From assembly GCA_965153455.1 (NCBI GenBank), contig OZ234493.1:33222213-33286212 (forward strand): 64,000 nucleotides of DNA, in the 5' to 3' direction. Below, one piece after another: positions 45,018-58,597 of this stretch. A program made the position numbers and the translations under genes. The stretch is from Sphagnum compactum (lineage: Eukaryota; Bryophyta; Sphagnopsida; Sphagnales). How positions within the stretch are numbered: the first letter of the stretch is position 1; each line of letters opens with the position of its first letter. The notes beneath the pieces were generated by a model. The model did not search any database. It saw only the letters and a program-made list of their open reading frames with translations, and was not told the DNA's origin.

Positions 45018-45275
45018 AAATTCAATAACTCCTGCAACTCCCGCACTAGAGGTCTCAAAATACAAAATCACCTCGGTGCACCTCTACTCATCATCAAGGG
45101 CTTTCCCAATGATACCAACAAGAGCACACCACCAATTTCCCAAGATTTTTAGTGAAATTTCGGTGATGAAAATACAAAAAATTCAATAACTCTCGCATTT
45201 CAGGTGTAAACATTACGAAATCATGGAGGTGCACCCCTACTCAATGATGGCTTCCAGTGGTACCAAGAACACAGC
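45018..45275. repeat. Two-copy diverged tandem repeat of about 160 bp
   Basis: The order 'aattcaataactc(c/t)', 'aaaatca..(t/g)(c/g)ggtgcacc(c/t)ctactca', 'atgata/tggtacca.caa' appears at about 45018-45125 and again at about 45180-45275. No coding sense is recognised. Confidence 0.6.
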
Positions 45276-46186
45276 CAGGGGACACGATGGTTTGGGAGAT
45301 CTCACCATGATATAACAAACAAAACAAACAAACAACCTTGAATAGTAGGATAGAATGCAATTTATTGATGTGCACAACAATATTTTGCACTGAAGATGAG
45401 GAAGCTGCCCAAAGACTGAGGGAGAAGAAATAAGATACTAAGAGGGCACCAGATAAAGCTTCTAGAAAGAAGAAGAACCAGAGAATCCACAAATTGCAAC
45501 CCTCTAAGTACTTGAAAGATCTTGTTCCAGGCAGGTTCAAGGTAGGTTGGGATGGGGGTGAAAATAGTCAGCAACTGATATCCTGCGCTGGCTAGAACTG
45601 CAGAATACAATAACCCGATGCTGTCTAAAATGACAACAATTTTACAATTAGTAGGTCAAACATGAGGTGGATAAGCAGAATTACACGAGAGTTCCATTGA
45701 ATAGCAAATTACAAAATGTGATGGAATGGATCAAGCAGCAAATGGAATTTCTTGGAAATCTGTAGGTTGGTTCAGCTTGTACCTGAGCAGATACAATTCC
45801 ATGATGAGATTGGAAACACTCATTGGAATGCTCTGGGTACACAACTCAAGTAGAGCTCCAGATCAGCAACATTTTCATGTTGACAAAATCTCCAACCCCT
45901 TCAGCTGGAGCCTGGAACTACTACTACTACCTTTCATGAAATGAGAATTAAAGGTGGGAGAAAGAATTGCTGTAAAAACTAGGGCTATAGCATATATATT
46001 ACAGGAGTATGTTACAGGAAACCCTGATGCAAACCCACAAACTGATGCAAATTTTCAATCAACGTATTCTCTCGTCCAAGAGTCATATCTAGGTGCAAAG
46101 CTAGCCCTTGGAATGTTTTGTGCAAGGGATCATAGCCTTACTGGTCTTACTCAATGCACATATACCCCTTCACCCTCTTCATTCTC
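45276..46186. other. 3' flank of the MYB gene
   Basis: The composition is gene-like on the minus strand and probably includes the MYB 3' untranslated region. A minus-strand frame at 45362-45610 is hydrophobic but resembles nothing known to me, and I do not call it a gene. Confidence 0.4.
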
Positions 46187-47836
46187 TTAGTGATGCATGG
46201 CTGTCTGTTGCATGGGATAAGCCATGTGCTGCATTGTCATCAGTGTACCTGGCATAACTGATGGTTGCATATGTCCTCTTGGTCCATAAGGAACAGAACC
46301 TGAAGGGGGAAGCATAACTGCGGTCCCTAAAGCTGGCTGACCCATTTGTGGTGGTCCATACATCCCAGGCTGCAATCCCTGCTGAACAGGATGCAAAAGG
46401 AATTGGCCTGGGCCAGGAGTCAGACCTTGTCCGGTTATTGGACCATGACCTGGTTGCATCTGCTCCCCTGGGTGATTGTTGTTGATGCTCGTTATGTCAT
46501 GAATGCTGGAGCGCCTCTTGTCCTTGTTGATGGAATTCAAGCGAATGAAATACTTCTGTGCATGGCTGGCCACCTGGGTAGGGGTTCGTGATATCACAAA
46601 GTTTCTGGAAATGCTGCGCCAATCCCCTTTACCGAATTTCGTCAGCCCTATCAAAAACAACCTGGAAAAAAAAATGCTCCAAGCACACATCAACGAGATC
46701 AGAATCAGGTAACATTACACAGGAACAAAGCTGTACTTGAACACATATGTTTAGCTCAGACCCATGCCTGTTGTGAAGAAGCCATACATGCCAACAATGT
46801 CTGAGAATGAGAATCAGCTCCTATTTGAAACTTCTCACAAATTGCTAACAGAAACAAAAATGTTGACATAAAACACAGTTGCAAATGACAAAAGGTACTA
46901 TCATATAAACTGACCCTTTCCCCCTGAAAGATTAGAGTATTATATTCAGCAGGAGGCCTGTTCTATTTTATCTCTGAGCTGTGTGTGAAACATTGTGCTT
47001 ATTGGGTATTGCAGTGGATGATCTAGAGATCAAAAAATGAATATGGGTATTGCAGCTAATAATCTAGAGATTGAAAAATGAGTATGGGTATTGCAGTGGA
47101 CAATCTAGGGATCGAAAAATGAATACCTAGTATGGAAGAAAAGAACTCCACCATGAAGTGGAATTTCATGTGCCAATTCAACAGAGCAACTTGCTATGGT
47201 TTTGTACACCCAGAATCTATATAGCCTGCTGTGTAGTAAACCCACCAAGAATCTGGTTGGACAAAACTTTCATGAGAGATGGCGTGTGAGAGACACAGAC
47301 AGAGATTTAGGGACCAACCTGTGCTCCTCTTCTGTCCAAGGAATGCCTTTACGGCGCTCCTGATCAGCTGATTTGGATGTTGTTACACCCCTGACTCCGG
47401 AAGGGCTTCCTAACATACCCGGCGATGCCTGCATGGCGTGGGGCGGCCCTTCGTGGAACCCAGCTGAGTGTCCAAGCTTAGTACCCAAATCATCAGACAC
47501 GGAGGGAGAGGAGGAGGAGAGCGTACAGTAGCTAGGAATCGGGATTCTTCCTGCGTCTATGGAACCGATATCTTCTCGTAGAATCTCATAATGTCGCTTC
47601 ACAGCAGCAACGTCTTTGCCAGGGATCAACGCCGCAACATTCTCCCAGCGGTTTGGAGCCTCCTCCTCGTGAATGGCGAGAGCATTTTCGAACACGAGAT
47701 CCTCTTGACGTGTCCAAGCGCCGCTGTGGTTCCAAGACGGTGAAGAGGAGGAGGCCGGCGTAGATGATAGGAAAGAAGAAGGCGACGACACCACCATGAC
47801 AGCAGGACGCAGTGGTTGTCCTGATGATGATGACAT
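46187..47836 (-). CDS. DIVARICATA-like two-repeat MYB transcription factor, two coding exons
   Basis: A nuclear DNA-binding transcription factor of the R-R (DIV/MYBS) class. Exons 47836-47319 and 46661-46187 join in phase to give 330 residues. I chose the ATG at 47836; a likely 5' UTR intron acceptor lies at about 47867. The first MYB/SANT repeat (40-90; [20 protein letters not shown]) is followed by a serine- and proline-rich linker. The second repeat (about 164-213; [20 protein letters not shown]) ends in the diagnostic SHAQKYF (205-211). The intron splits the codon of HR|LFL, as is usual in this family. The C-terminus is rich in P, G, Q and M, without a known domain. The targets are unknown. 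Confidence 0.95.
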
Positions 47837-49330
47837 CCGTGTGTTTTGTTTCCCTTTCACATCAGCCTGGAAAGAAGAAGATCAACAAAGCCGCAAAAGG
47901 CAAAACCTACATGATGATGATCAGAATCTGGGCACGCTGAAGAGCAATGGACCTCTCCAAGGTAGAATTTCGATGCGGACACGGAGAGAAAAGAACTAGC
48001 TACGATTTTGTATTGTGTGCAGAAGAGCAGCGCCGTCGGCGGAGAGAAAGAGACTTGACAAAAGTCCCGGATAATCAGAGGCAATTCCAACTTCTACGCT
48101 AAGTTCTCAGTGCAATTCAAGACATCCGATCAAGGGAAACACACAAACAGACAGACAAAAGAAGAATCCCTCTCAAGTATGAAGAGCAAGACTAGTAACA
48201 GATGCTACCTCTATTTATATACATACAAGTTCTACTGCGGCAAAAGCAGCAGCACCAGCAGGAGATGACGATGATGAGGATGAACATCGCATAAAGGAAT
48301 CGCGCAGAATTGGAAACACTAGAGATGCAGACAGATGGTATTATTCAAGCAGATCGTGACTCTGATATGCACGCCATGCATTGAAGAGAAGAAGAAGAAG
48401 AAGAAGAAGCTCCTATCTCCTCAAGAAACAACAGGGGAAAAAGAGTTCCTCACCTTCCAGAAACCATAGAACCACGGATCCTGCAATCCGGCGAAAAGAG
48501 TAGATAAAATCCGGATGACAGCGGGGAGAAAAGAAACAACAAAGAACGGCAAACCGATCCTTCTAGCCGACTGGATAAAATCAGTTAGCACCAGGCCAAA
48601 AGAAAAGAACAGAAAAGAAAGGAAAAAACAAAGAAAACAGAAAAAAATCGTGCGCATGCGTAGCAAAGAAGAACATGTAGCGGAACTAGAGAAAACAGAG
48701 TACCAAAGCCGGCCGACCAATATCCAAAACAAACAAAAAGGATTTTTAGTTTTATTTGGAAAAAAATAGAGTTAAAAAGGTCTCAGAAAAGGTGAGGAAA
48801 AGCCCGGGACATATCGCAATTGTAGTCGCGATCCTAACGGAGGAGGGCCGGGCGGGCGGGCGGGCGGGCGGGCGAGCGATGATGCAAAGCTCTCGCGCGC
48901 GCGCAACGGAGAGGAAATCGAAAGAGCAAAACAAAAGGCACACACGAGAGAGGAGAGAGACGAGTTCCGAGCCTGTGCCGAGGCTAGAACCGAGCCTTGT
49001 GAGCACATCCGGAGCTGGTTTCGAGCCTGTGCTGTCCACTCACCGAACCTGGCTATCGGACTCTGTGCCTGGCGATTTGCGTCTCGGGCTTTGGCTAAGC
49101 TGTTTCCAAGTCTGGCGTTTTGTGAACTCTGCAAGTGGATATCTCTAGCCTCGGAATGGGGCACTTTTCGGGTTAAATCCTATCCACTTGAAAATCGCCC
49201 TTTTCCCACAGAAAGCACAAAATCTCTTGTCCAATTGCATGGGTCAGCTAGCCAGGTAGGCCCAGCAGGCCGGCCGAGCGAGAAAAAGCCCCACTACAAA
49301 TGCTAACGTGGATTTACCACATATAAATTA
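47837..49330 (-). promoter_or_regulatory. Leader and promoter region of the MYB gene
   Basis: Gene-rich composition continues upstream of the MYB ATG, with a (GAA)n run near 48386-48408, a GGGC repeat near 48849-48875 and a GC-rich block to about 49280. This is unlike the AT-rich DNA beyond. The GGGC repeat could form quadruplexes. Open frames here are repeat-driven. The start site cannot be fixed. Confidence 0.4.
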
Positions 49331-50318
49331 TAAATAAACATATCCATTTCAGGATTTTTTTTTTTTTCTTTTTTTTTTTTTTTTGGTGGGGTGGGTGAAA
49401 TCAATTAAATCATAAAAATATGTATGATGGACCCAGCCTTTAATTCCATTGTCATTGGGTCCATTAAATAAATAAATAAATAAATAGCCCCATACATATA
49501 GGCTATTACCATAATTCAATTTGATGAACATGAAAAAATAGAGAAACACATCAATTAATAAAACTGTGCCAAAATACCCAAATGCTACATATAGATAGCA
49601 ATATGTCTACTAATTGTGCTTGTTCATTTATATATATTGGATTTTTATTTTTATTTTCCCAAATGGGAATTATATATATATATATATATATATTCTCTCA
49701 TCATGTCAAAGTTCAAATGTAATTTTACACATGTTGAATGTTAATTTGAAGAGACCTATAATTTAACATAATTAACTATCGAAACATCTTTTCCCATCTT
49801 TTTATGAATTGCTATTATTTGAAGTACTTATGATTTTATTTTATTTTATTTTATTTTTCCTGGGTTTCACCAAAACCTAATGTGAATAAAATTAATTTAA
49901 AAGATTGAGGGGAAAAAAAAAAATCCTTTTTTTTGTTGTGAAAATCTTTGAGTTGGGCAAGCCAAAAATGAAAATGCAAGAATGTTTACAAAAAACTCAC
50001 TCAAAATGGAAACAATTTCAATTCCATTTATAGTTCCTTCTTCTTCAGATATATTCTATATAGTTGTGTCACTTGGGACTAGGGTTTTCCTTTTAGGTTT
50101 ATGGAAGTAGCCTCACTCAGGAACATCCCCGACCCTAGAAACATATTGTAATAAAATAAATGGTAGTAAATGGGAGCTAGGCATTTTGAATGGATTGTAG
50201 ATTTGTTTTTGACAACTTAGGTATTACCTAGGTTTAAATATGGTGATTTATTCATTTTTTTCAAAAAATGGTGGAAAACTGTGGAAAACTCTTTAAAAAC
50301 AACATTCATTTATTGTTT

Positions 50319-50350
<32 letters not shown>

Positions 50351-50877
50351 GGGTTGTTTTGAAAAGTAAATCATCAAGGTGTGGAAAACCCACTACACAA
50401 AAAAGGTGCTACTTCGGACTCCTTCAACCCTTACAAAGTTTGGAAACCAAAGTGTGAATGAAGAAGGGTTTATAGTCCCCGTACATGCAATGTTCATTGC
50501 GTGATGCAATTGCTAGACAAAGACGTTCTTATTGAGTGCACAAAGGGTTTTTTGTCAATAGATGTAGATTACTCAAACACATATATATATGCTCTATCGG
50601 TTGTGTGATAACAAATGATAACATCATAAGACAAAATAAAATCAACAAGATCATCAAATTTTGATTAGCCGTGTGTATAGATAAAAAGCTAAGGTCACAA
50701 TTAGAGAGAGAGAGAGAGAGTTGTGTGTCTCTTGAGTACTTCTTATCTTTAAAGGACTTCACAAGATGCTTTGGTTTGGTTCACAGCACGACATTACAAA
50801 CAGGATAAAGTGGTAGAACCGATATTGGGGTCAGGTGGAGATCCTTCAATCACTTGGATGATAATTAAATCATCCAT

Positions 50878-50909
<32 letters not shown>

Positions 50910-51808
50910 CTTGCAACATTGTCCCAATGTATATGTGGATCCTTTGTTTATTTGGTTGATGTTTTAAATCCTCAAAAATGATGTTGCAACATTTGTCCAA
51001 TTCACATGGGAGAAGATCCATGGGTCATGAGGTATATATATATATGTGTGTATGTGTGTGTGTGTGTGTGTGTGGTGATAATTTTGGCACTTTGGCATCA
51101 TGCAATTGTGCAGAGTGTTTTGCTTCTTGAACAAGGGGGTGTGTCACACTGTGGCCTTTACCATTTACATTAAAAAGTATCTTAAGGCAAAAGAAGAATT
51201 ATGGAAACTCAAATATTTCACCGGATATCTTCAAAAAAAAATCCTCTAAAAAAAAAAACCAAAATCCTTCAAGATATTATAAAGTCTATAACTAACCTCA
51301 AGTTTCAACACAAGCCAAAATAGGTATCATCTTTCAAAAATCCTCATATAAAAATAGACCTATTATTATTACCTAGGGGGGCCAAAATGCCTTAAGCTAC
51401 TATTATACTCTATAATGAATCTACACACAATATCCTTCTTGCCTTGGTAGGCAAAGGCCAACACAAGAAGCACAAACACCCAAGTGTGCAGCATTCAATA
51501 TCTATCGGATATGAATATGTGGAGTTAATCCCAGATGTGAGCCAATCCAAGACTTTTTCTTTTGCTTTTTGTCTGTGAATGTCTTTGTCCTTAGAGTGTT
51601 TCTTATGCATATCCCTTTGGCATTTTCTAAGGTTCCTAGTTCTTCCACACTATGTTGCTTTTCTTTTTTCTTTTGTCCCACTTTTCTTGTTCTTTTGAGA
51701 TGTAGTAACATTCTGTCCAGTGAGGAAACAAAATGGAGGTTTATCTTTGCCACCCAAGTGATTTTTTTGTCTTTCGATTGGTAGCAATGACAAAGTACTT
51801 AGATATTA
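49331..51808. other. AT-rich intergenic DNA with microsatellites
   Basis: Poly-T near 49355-49384, an (AAAT)n run near 49466-49485, (TA)n runs near 49670-49692 and 50885-50909, TATT repeats near 50320-50350, (GA)n at about 50703-50720 and (GT)n near 51045-51074. No gene is recognised. Confidence 0.55.
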
Positions 51809-52160
51809 AAGTTATCCATAAAGTCAGGCGATGAGGGGGTGAGAACGGCCAGTTTCGGCATAATAATAAGGCACGAAACGTGTAGCTGGGAATGAAATTT
51901 TACAAAACGAAATAACTGGGACCCAAACTAGTTTTTTCCACCAATTCTGGTGGTAAACTGAGTTTCGTCCCCTCTTTCCTTTTTCTTGAGCGCCTCCACT
52001 ACTGCTCCGTATATTTTCACTGCTCCTACCTGTACAACTACTATAATTACTCTCAAACCTTGTGCATTAAATGCTGAGTTTCAGCATTTCATACTGAGAT
52101 TTAATAAAATTTCCTTACTGTGCGGATACCACTAAAAGAGGGGATAGGGGGTGAAAGCAG
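51809..52160 (+). repeat. Dispersed repeat family 2, copy A
   Basis: About 350 bp matching 52674-53041 in direct orientation. The match is strong from 'ggtggtaaactgagtttc' onward, through 'tttcctttttc(t/c)tgagcgcctcc', 'tttcagcatttcatactgag' and 'gcggataccact', and weaker in the first 120 bp. Copies lie about 870 bp apart. There is no TG...CA terminus, primer-binding site or polypurine tract, so it is not clearly a terminal repeat. Confidence 0.8.
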
Positions 52161-52673
52161 AGGGGATACAGGTGAAACAGAGGATGATTTTATGGATTAT
52201 TTTATTATCGTGGCATGACTAGCACCATATTTTGCCATCAAAATCACAGCTTTAGTCTTTGTGATAGTTGTGGCCATCCCCAAAAGAAAGTCCCATCTTC
52301 CAAGCATGTAGAATTTAAAGATCAAACAATGGCAATATGGTGAATCCATTGCCATTAGTACTATATATATATGTAAATATATGAACCTATTTAAATTGAT
52401 TTTCCAAAATATGAAAACTAAGGAAGGTAAGAATTCTTGGCAACGCAACCAAAATTCTTACCATACAAGCATGAAAAATTACATGTTTATTCACAAAACA
52501 TGTATTGCAATTTTGTCTTTCCTTTTACAAAGGTGCAAAATTCAAATTGGATTGATAATCTTTGTATGCAAACTTTTTGCATCATCCGCGCATTTTGTTG
52601 TTCTAATGTTTTCTCGATCACTAGCAAATAGAATAAATGGTTGGAAAATGTAAAAAAATTCTCATTATATTAG
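52161..52673. other. Spacer between the two family 2 copies
   Basis: About 500 bp of AT-rich sequence with no recognised coding sequence. Confidence 0.45.
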
Positions 52674-53041
52674 AGTTATCCGTAAAGTAAGAAAAACACA
52701 GCAGCAGAACCCTGAGTTTGGTCATATACAGGGTGACATTGGAAAAAAAAACTGGAAAAAAGTACATTAGCATGGGGGATGAAACTCAAAAAATCATCAA
52801 TTTTGGTGGTAAACTGAGTTTCATCCTGTCTTTCCTTTTTCCTGAGCGCCTCCACTGCTGCTACATATATTTGCACTGCTTCTAACTTCTAACTGTACAA
52901 CTATTATAATTAGTCTCGACCTCGTGCATTAAATACTAAGTTTCAGCATTTCATACTGAGTTGCACCCTTCCATGCTGAGATTTAATAAAATGTCTTTAC
53001 TTTGCGGATACCACTGAAAGAGAGGATAAGGGGTGAAAGGA
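52674..53041 (+). repeat. Dispersed repeat family 2, copy B
   Basis: Direct partner of the copy at 51809-52160. It differs by many substitutions and by a small insertion near 52885 and another ('ttgcacccttccatgctgag') near 52962. A third, inverted partial copy lies at 38375-38470. Confidence 0.8.
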
Positions 53042-53150
53042 GGCCCAAAGGGTAAACTCCAACCCTCAAGAAATTGAAGAAGAAAATATTGATTTGTCTC
53101 TTGTGCATGTCCTCTCAACCAGTCCAAATTCAATTTCACACCACTACACA

Positions 53151-53187
53151 GTTTAGGGTTTAGGGTTTACCGAGCCCTAAACCCTAA
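53151..53187. repeat. Inverted pair of telomere-type repeats
   Basis: TTAGGGTTTAGGG and its exact 13-base complement CCCTAAACCCTAA are separated by about nine bases, forming a potential hairpin about 0.6 kb beyond the V-PPase stop codon. Confidence 0.85.
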
Positions 53188-53772
53188 TCTATCAACAATT
53201 CACACATTCAGTATTATTCATGGAATCATTTATTTGAACTTCAACATACCTTCAAAAAACAGGGTTGAACAAAATGCACAAAATGGAATGTTGCTTGTGA
53301 TCAATCCACAAGGTACTCAGCTTCTGTAACATACACAACCAGGGTTTGGTTGCGACAGCATAATCTTGACTAAAAAAAGCCCATTGCCGTATTTCTATCT
53401 CAAGATCTCCAATAACACATGAAGAGGAATTAAGACATTTGCTAGAGTAGAAGAGGAATTCGGAGCAATAAAGAGATTGAATTTCAAGGTGAGGGGGTGT
53501 GGGGTAGGGGGAAAAGCCCATTCCCACAAAATATATTCTCTCGGTAGCCCATTTCTCTCTTGTAACATTTGCTAGACCATTAAAAAAGCAGTGTAAAACT
53601 ATTGCAAAGCTCTCAGACATGGGCACAAAGTATATAGAGCTGCTGTTTACATCCACGAGTTACACCTAACAACACATGCTATACTACTCTCAATGGGGGG
53701 GAATCTAGCATGAAAACCAATTCCACCCACTGTTCAGCATGTGCACAAAACACATCACAGGGGGGAAATAAC
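53188..53772 (-). other. Probable 3' untranslated region of the V-PPase gene
   Basis: Directly follows the V-PPase stop on the minus strand. The frames here encode nothing recognised. Confidence 0.45.
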
Positions 53773-56700
53773 CTACAGGCGGAACAACCACCCTCCATTG
53801 GCAGCAAAAAATGGAGCAAACACCAGTGACTCCACAGCCATCAACTTGATTAAGATATTGAGTGACGGTCCTGATGTATCCTTCAATGGATCCCCGACAG
53901 TGTCTCCAATTACAGCTGCCTTGTGGGCATCTGATCCCTTTGGACCCAAAGTCCTTGCATGCTCGGATCGACCAGCCTACAACCAAGAAACTCAGATTGT
54001 TTTCAGTTTACCCAGTTGGAAATTACAGCAATTGTTTGTTGCATTGTTCCTGACATAGTAAAAACTGATGATCAGTCCCCTTAGATTGGGGCCTAAATGG
54101 TACTAGAGAGACAAAACCACTGGTTCACCATACACAGTTAAATCAAATTTGAGATGGAAGAACAATTTTTACCTCAATATACTTCTTGGCATTGTCCCAA
54201 GCTCCTCCAGTGTTACTTGCAGAAATGGCTATCTGTCATTTCAGTCAAGTCTTGAATCAGGCTAATTTGTACTCAAAACATCCAAACATTCCCCACAAAT
54301 CCAAAATGACATCATACCCATAGTTCATGACAATGTCATCCAATTTTCGCACACATGCTTCATTCAAGTCGTTCTGTACCTTGAAGAGACCTGTTGACTA
54401 TTAGATAAAGAGAATCAGATTCAGAACTAACCTGAACCCCAGAAACCAGTGCACCAGCCAACAAGCCCGCCAGTGTCTCAACACCAAACAATGTACCAAC
54501 AATGATGGGGGTGAGCATAACAAGAGCACCAGGTGGGATCATCTCCTTAATGGAAGCATCAGTTGAGATCTGAACACATCTCTTGTAATCTGGCTTGGCA
54601 GTTCCTTCCATCAAGCCTGAAATGGTGCGGAACTGTCTCCTCACTTCCTCCACCATGGCCAAGGCAGCCTTTCCAACACTCTTCATTGTCATAGCTGAAA
54701 ACCAGTAAGGCAGCATAGCACCAACCAGTAAACCAACAAACTCCTTTGGCTGGATAACATCCACGACTGCAATACCAGCCCTGCTGACATAGGCACCAAA
54801 CAGGGCAAGAGAAACAAGGGCTGCTGAACCAATTGCAAATCCCTGTTCATATTGCACCAGCATTCCCCTTGAATTAGAAAAACGCACATGAAATACATCC
54901 GTAAATATCACAATCTACTATCTTGGGTCCAGTTGAAAACCACTAGTTGAAAACCACTAGAGGCTGAAACAAAGTAATGGAGCCATATAGCATCCATGGA
55001 AAAGCCATTCAGAAAACACAGTGTGCAAAAAAAAAGACATTGCATACCTTTCCAATGGCAGCTGTTGTGTTCCCTGCAGCATCTAGTGCATCAGTCCTCT
55101 CACGGACTTCATGGCTCATGCCAGCCATCTCAGCAATACCACCAGCATTGTCACTGATAGGACCATAGGCATCAATTGCAAGTCCCGTTGCAAGTGTGCT
55201 GAGCATCCCAAGAGCAGCAACAGCTATGCCATACATGGCAGCTAAACTGAAACTCAAATAAATAGCTGCAGCTATTGCAAACACTGGAATAATAACAGAC
55301 TTGTAGCCCAAAGCCAAACCAAAGATGATATTTGTTGCAGCTCCTGTTCTGCATGCATCTGCCACATCTTGCACAGGTCTGATCCAGGAAAGAAACTTCG
55401 GTTTGTCAGTAGAAAGTGTGAAAACAACTTTGACCTACATAATAAAACATACTGGGAGCAATTCACAGTCCAATTCACAAACAAAAGAGGGAGCAATTGA
55501 TTTCTGTGCTATACCAAGAGAAAAACATTGGGTTTCAAAGGGACCAAATGCACTCGGACATTAAACAAAACTTCAGGGAATGTTGGCAGGAACAAGGATT
55601 TCTTCAGATAAGCCCAAGTAACAGGAGAAGGGCTCCAGTGCCTTACTGATAAGTGTTGCTGGTAAAGTATTCAGTGACAAAGCCAATGATGAGACCAGCC
55701 CACAACCCTGATCCTACGCAGAGGAATATGTGCCTGTAACAGAGACCCCGCAAGTGAGTCTCAGAAGCCTGAATGCCAGAGCATTGCATCAAAAGACAAC
55801 AAAGGACAGTATACAGTAACAGAAAAGTATAACTAAGTCAAAAGCAGAAAACTCACCAGTTCTTGACAACCTTAGGTTCATGGCCAACAACATTGATGGT
55901 GAATGTCTCTGGCAGCGCATACCATGATACCAAGAAAATGGCACCAGTCATTAACACAGTGGAGATCACCAACTGATATTTAAGCGTGGGTTCAATCTGC
56001 TTCACCCCACTGATAACAAAGAGGTCTGTAGCAACCAGAGTCGTGAGAAGGCACACAAAGATGCCAGCAGCACTGATGATAAGTGGGAAGCTCATGGCCA
56101 CAAAGTTCCTGTCTGCCCCAAACGATGAGATGGATGAGACAACAAGGGCAGCACAAGTTGATTCTGCGAAAGATCCAAACAGATCAGCGCCCATGCCAGC
56201 AATATCTCCCACATTGTCTCCAACATTATCAGCAATAACCTGTTGAGTCCAAGAGACAATTGTCATCCACACAAACCTCCATATCTATAACATTGCAGAG
56301 AAATCTCCACAACAATACTTCAAAGATAGCATGTCAATGAGTGCAGTCAGAACCTTATGAGACTCTCGTGAGGTTACGTAAATGTCTACTAGCAGAAGCA
56401 GATAACAGATTTAGTCATGCTTACACTTCGATTTAGTGTCTCTAATCTCTTTCCAGCCACAAGTTGCTATTACATTTTCAGCTAGGCTTTACCATGGACC
56501 CACTAATCACAGATCTTACATGTATAAGAAAATTGTGGGGTTAATCATGTACCCTCATCGGGATCATACACATCTCTTCAGCTCATACATCACTTTAAAA
56601 CAAACACAAAGGTCAATATGGGTGAAACAGTTTGCACAAGTGCTTCTGCATGCAAATAAAACAAGTTCTTGAAAGTGCAATGTCAATGATGGATGTGAAC

Positions 56701-58436
56701 ATGGACCACAGGCAAAAACAGGTACCGGATACTTCAGTAACACACCATAGTCATGCAGATCATGCAACACTTACCGCAGGGTTCCTTGGATCATCTTCAG
56801 GGATGTTCTGTTCTATCTTCCCAACAAGATCAGCACCAACATCAGCAGCCTTGGTGTAGATACCTCCACCAACACGTCCAAATAGAGCAACTGAGGATCC
56901 ACCAAGACCATAACCAGTTATGGCCTCATATAGACCAACCCAATCGTCCTTGAAGAATAGCTTGAAGACCAAGATTGTGAGGAAAAGGACAAGCAAGCCA
57001 TTTGCGGCAAGCAAGAAGCCCATCACTGAACCAGAACGGAAAGCAACAATGAAGGCCCTTCCAACACTTCTGCGAGCCTCAAGCGTTGTTCTTGCATTTG
57101 CATAAGTTGCAATCTTCATCCCAAGGTAGCCTGATAGGGTAGATGTGAGGGCACCAAGAATGAATGCCACAGTGGTAAAGAAGGCATATGCCACGGTAGA
57201 TGGGCATTCCTGGGTAGTATCATATTCACAGGGAACTCTCTCCAAGTTGAAGCCTCCAACAGAGGACAGGAAGACAAAGATGATCACAGAGAAAATGCTC
57301 ATGAATATGAGCAGGTACTGGTACTCTGTTGCCAGGAATGACTCCGCTCCTGCAAAAACAGAAAAGAAGATGAGCTTAATCTTCTCCACTGATAACACAA
57401 ACCAACATCATGAAAGAAAGAGCACCTTCAGAAACTAGACACCAGATGCAGACCACTGATAAGCCAGATCTGGAGAACCCCCTATCCACCAGACATCCAT
57501 GAGAGCTACCAGACTCTCTTTGGCAATACCATGTCAAGAAACCATTGATGCCAAGAAAAATGCCATATGTGACAAAATTGTGCATTTGATAAGTTATGAA
57601 CCCAGAAACTGACCAAAATAAACAGTCACAGCGTCTGGAAGCACAAGATCTCACCAACAACAGGCGATCTACATTAGCCTACAGTTTGTTTTCTCCTGTT
57701 TGCCATGAGAAACTAATACATAAGCATGCCATCCATTCTGGATCAACACATCTTCCCAGGACTACAGATCCATGGTGACTAGATCCAACACACGAACTAT
57801 TATTACAGAACACGCGCAGGAAGCAGTCTCCAACTTGCAAAACTTCATCTTGCTCCTCTTACAATTTGCAAAACGAGAGAGAGAGAGAGGGAGAAGAAGA
57901 AGAAGAAAAGGAACACATTATCGCAACAGAGAGCAGAGCAGTTTTCAACTTTCAAAATTGATCAAGTACCTTTGCCAGACCTTCGATGCTGGGAGCCAAA
58001 AGCATCTTATCGTATAGACGCTTGACAAGAAAAAACACACAACAAATGCAGATCCGCGGTCACAGCCTTTCATCATCATATTTTTCTTCTGGAAAAAACG
58101 CATCCCGAAAGAGAAAGAACACACATTTCCCCGCAGACAGGACAACAAACTTTCTACCAAAAAACCAATGCTTGGCAGGCTGTGTGTGGAACTTATTTCA
58201 GTAGCAGCAAAAACGCACAAACCTTCGGAAATGGCAGACTGGATCTCGGCGCATTTGGCCACGACTTCCAACTCGGAGATGCCATCCTCTTCAACATGCA
58301 CGTATCCATTGTTACCCTTCCCTTCACCGCCGACCGAGACCCTGGAAACAATAAACCATTGTGTCAAAGCGAACAGAATACCGACCACGGCCGCCGCTGG
58401 AACGAACCACAACACGAATGTCTCACCGAGTACCAT
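53773..58436 (-). CDS. Vacuolar H+-translocating inorganic pyrophosphatase, type I, eight exons
   Basis: A membrane proton pump that hydrolyses PPi to acidify the vacuole. Exons: 58436-58223, 57349-56775, 56239-55857, 55733-55647, 55378-55048, 54842-54432, 54232-54173 and 53976-53773. The phases agree and give 754 residues, close to the usual 760-770. Many membrane segments are evident, from the start ([15 protein letters not shown]) to the end. Substrate and metal motifs are complete: [11 protein letters not shown] (241-251), DNVGDNVGD (267-275) and [10 protein letters not shown] (711-720). In GNTTAAIGK (522-530) the residues after TT are Ala, which marks the K+-dependent type; the K+-independent type has Lys there. 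No disruption is seen, so the gene looks functional. It is probably the ortholog of Arabidopsis AVP1-type genes. Confidence 0.97.
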
Positions 58437-58597
58437 CTCGATCCTCTACTGGTGTGCCTGCCACAATAAACACACCAAAACCTCTCTTCTCTCGTCGATA
58501 TGATAGTATTCTTCCCCCACTCTTCCCTTCCTTGTCTTGCCCCCGCTCCACAGCGAGTTTCGAAGCTTTGCTTTATCTTGCTTTATCTTCGGCAGCA
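58437..58597. promoter_or_regulatory. Upstream region of the V-PPase gene, possibly bidirectional
   Basis: Holds the V-PPase 5' leader. If the exon at 58598 is real, the two starts are only about 160 bp apart and must share a promoter. No core element is certain. Confidence 0.35.

Noticed and set aside
45362-45610. 82-codon hydrophobic frame on the minus strand downstream of the MYB gene
   Set aside because: No homology recognised and no second exon; more likely 3' untranslated sequence.
48756-49164. 130-codon frames on both strands over the GGGC repeat
   Set aside because: GC-rich leader/promoter composition with repeat-encoded RAGG or PPARP runs and no recognisable domain.
51809-53041. 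Miniature LTR retrotransposon (TRIM)
   Set aside because: Direct repeats are present, but there are no TG...CA ends, no tRNA primer-binding site, no polypurine tract and no target-site duplication.
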